From NCBI GenBank assembly GCA_016219765.1, contig JACRKM010000012.1, positions 1 to 5,081 on the forward strand: 5,081 bases of DNA, written 5' to 3'. Numbering within the stretch: the first letter of the stretch is position 1; every line of letters starts with the position of its first letter. Positions 4,606 to 5,081 of the stretch are shown piece by piece. Origin of the DNA: Candidatus Woesearchaeota archaeon. Its GTDB lineage: Archaea > Nanobdellota > Nanobdellia > Woesearchaeales > UBA11576. The notes under the pieces are model-generated. The model ran no database searches, had not been told where the DNA came from, and was given only the letters and a program-made list of their open reading frames with translations. The position numbers and the translations under genes were made by a program.

Positions 4606-4719
4606 GATGATTCCAGCGGGAGCTTTATCCGCGCCATCGATGTGAAGACGAAGAAGACGGTTGGAAAAGAGCATAAGCTCCAGCATCGTGATGTTGTCGA
4701 GATCGTGGCTGGGCGTTAA
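4606..4719 (+). pseudogene. Stranded 3' fragment of the GTPase gene (TGS end)
   Basis: The frame encodes DDSSGS and then the TGS end from FIRAIDVK to VVEIVAGR, closing with TAA at 4717-4719. Only about the last 37 codons of a 403-codon gene are here. The frame continues open upstream to a TTG at 4519, but that stretch lies in the AT-rich operator region and encodes an unrelated hydrophobic run, so translation is unlikely. VAGR in place of VANR is the only residue difference from the GTPase in the last 31 residues. It is probably the original gene end, cut off by the cassette. Confidence 0.8.
4623..4697 (+). repeat. 75-base direct repeat, downstream copy
   Basis: Exact copy of 3255-3329, offset by 1368 bases. 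It is out of context here, with no upstream GTPase domain, but in the context expected for the original gene end, since its tail runs into the radical SAM gene. Confidence 0.95.
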
Positions 4720-4723
4720 AACG

Positions 4724-5081
4724 ATGACAAGTTCTATCAGGGAAATCTATGCAAAATCCGTGCTAACAAAGACAAGGTTGCCCGGTGCCGATTACGTGAT
4801 CAATCCCTACGTGGGTTGCCATGTCGGTTGCACGTATTGTTATGCCGCATTCATGAGGCGCTTCACGAACCATCCTGAGCCTTGGGGGAAATTTGTTGAC
4901 GTCAAAATCAACGCACCGTCTGTCCTTGAGCGTGAGATTCAGAAAGCAAAGAAAGGGATTGTGTTACTCAGTTCGGTTACTGATCCTTACCAGCCATTAG
5001 AAAAAAAATATGAACTGACACGGAACATTCTTCAGTGTTTATGTAAGCATCAATGGCCTGTTTCGATTCTTACAAAACGTA
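4724..5081 (+). CDS. SPL-family radical SAM protein, 3' end missing
   Basis: The first 119 codons of an iron-sulfur radical SAM enzyme related to the spore photoproduct lyase (SplB-like) group; the substrate is unknown. The cluster motif is C32-x3-C36-x2-C39 in the context YVINPYVGCHVGCTYCYA (24-41), which is typical of this group. Next comes WGKFVDVKINAPSVLEREI (53-71), a family-typical strand and helix. LLSSVTDPYQPLEKKYELTRNIL (80-102) follows and contains the conserved TDPYQPxE segment, with the next barrel strand WPVSILTKR running into the right edge. The ATG at 4724 gives the expected N-terminal length before the cysteines. An in-frame ATG at 4691 would add 11 residues from inside the GTPase fragment and is less likely. 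The ATG lies five bases after the fragment's stop, so the gene was probably once co-transcribed with the GTPase gene. Confidence 0.88.
   Translation, partial: MTSSIREIYAKSVLTKTRLPGADYVINPYVGCHVGCTYCYAAFMRRFTNHPEPWGKFVDVKINAPSVLEREIQKAKKGIVLLSSVTDPYQPLEKKYELTRNILQCLCKHQWPVSILTKR

Larger units (their letters stand above)
3330..4697. mobile_element. 1.37-kb toxin-antitoxin cassette inserted at the GTPase gene 3' end
   Basis: The unit between equivalent points of the two 75-base copies is 1368 bases. It holds the present GTPase tail, the hairpin element, the HEPN and MNT genes on the minus strand, their promoter, and one repeat copy. It is visibly more AT-rich in codon choice than the GTPase and radical SAM genes around it. 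The far copy runs directly into the radical SAM gene, whose ATG is five bases past the TAA, which suggests that the far tail is the original gene end and the near tail arrived with the cassette. The layout matches elements that integrate into a gene's 3' end and rebuild it. No integrase, transposase or relaxase is present, so it may be a decayed element, one moved in trans, or a homologous-recombination import. Exact edges are uncertain within the repeat. Confidence 0.65.

Noticed and set aside
4519..4719. A 66-residue gene ending in the TGS fragment
   Set aside because: Its first half lies in the operator region, starts at a TTG without a binding site, and encodes an unrelated hydrophobic run; only the last part is homologous to anything.

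Overview
The window looks archaeal, most plausibly a small-genome (DPANN-type) archaeon; that rank is inference from gene content. Supporting signs are a NurA nuclease, an archaeal YchF-like GTPase with an NKxD motif and a C-terminal TGS domain, TATA-box promoters at archaeal spacing, oligo-T terminators, an apparently leaderless mRNA, and two genes with GAGGTG ribosome binding sites.

Layout. Bases 1-840 hold the 3' part of nurA (+), cut by the left edge. After a 243-base promoter region, two small membrane-protein genes (1084-1455 and 1490-1840, +) form an operon that ends at a T-rich tract. Bases 1877-2085 are a 209-base palindromic element with perfect 12-bp terminal inverted repeats. The YchF-like GTPase follows (2140-3351, +). 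A second element of about 211 bases (3372-3582) has 14-bp terminal inverted repeats, perfect 8-bp flanking direct repeats and three back-to-back perfect hairpins. It abuts the stop codon of an AT-rich minus-strand operon: an HTH-nucleotidyltransferase (MNT, 3991-4527) and, one base later, a HEPN-like protein (3582-3989). This is a HEPN/MNT toxin-antitoxin module. Its promoter carries four copies of a TGTTAC-N6-GTAAT site in two pairs on either side of the TATA box. The window ends with the 5' part of an SPL-family radical SAM gene (4724-5081, +).

The key observation is that the last part of the GTPase gene is present twice. Seventy-five bases (3255-3329) recur identically at 4623-4697, 1368 bases downstream, beyond the toxin-antitoxin genes and directly in front of the radical SAM gene. 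On both sides of the identical tract the copies diverge, and in the tail the differences are mostly synonymous. The simplest reading is that a mobile 1.37-kb cassette carrying a replacement GTPase 3' end recombined into the gene. It left the GTPase open and full length, stranded the old 3' end downstream, and separated the GTPase from the radical SAM gene that it probably once directly preceded. This resembles prophage e14 in icd of Escherichia coli, but here there is no visible integrase and the cargo is only a toxin-antitoxin module with a small MITE-like element.
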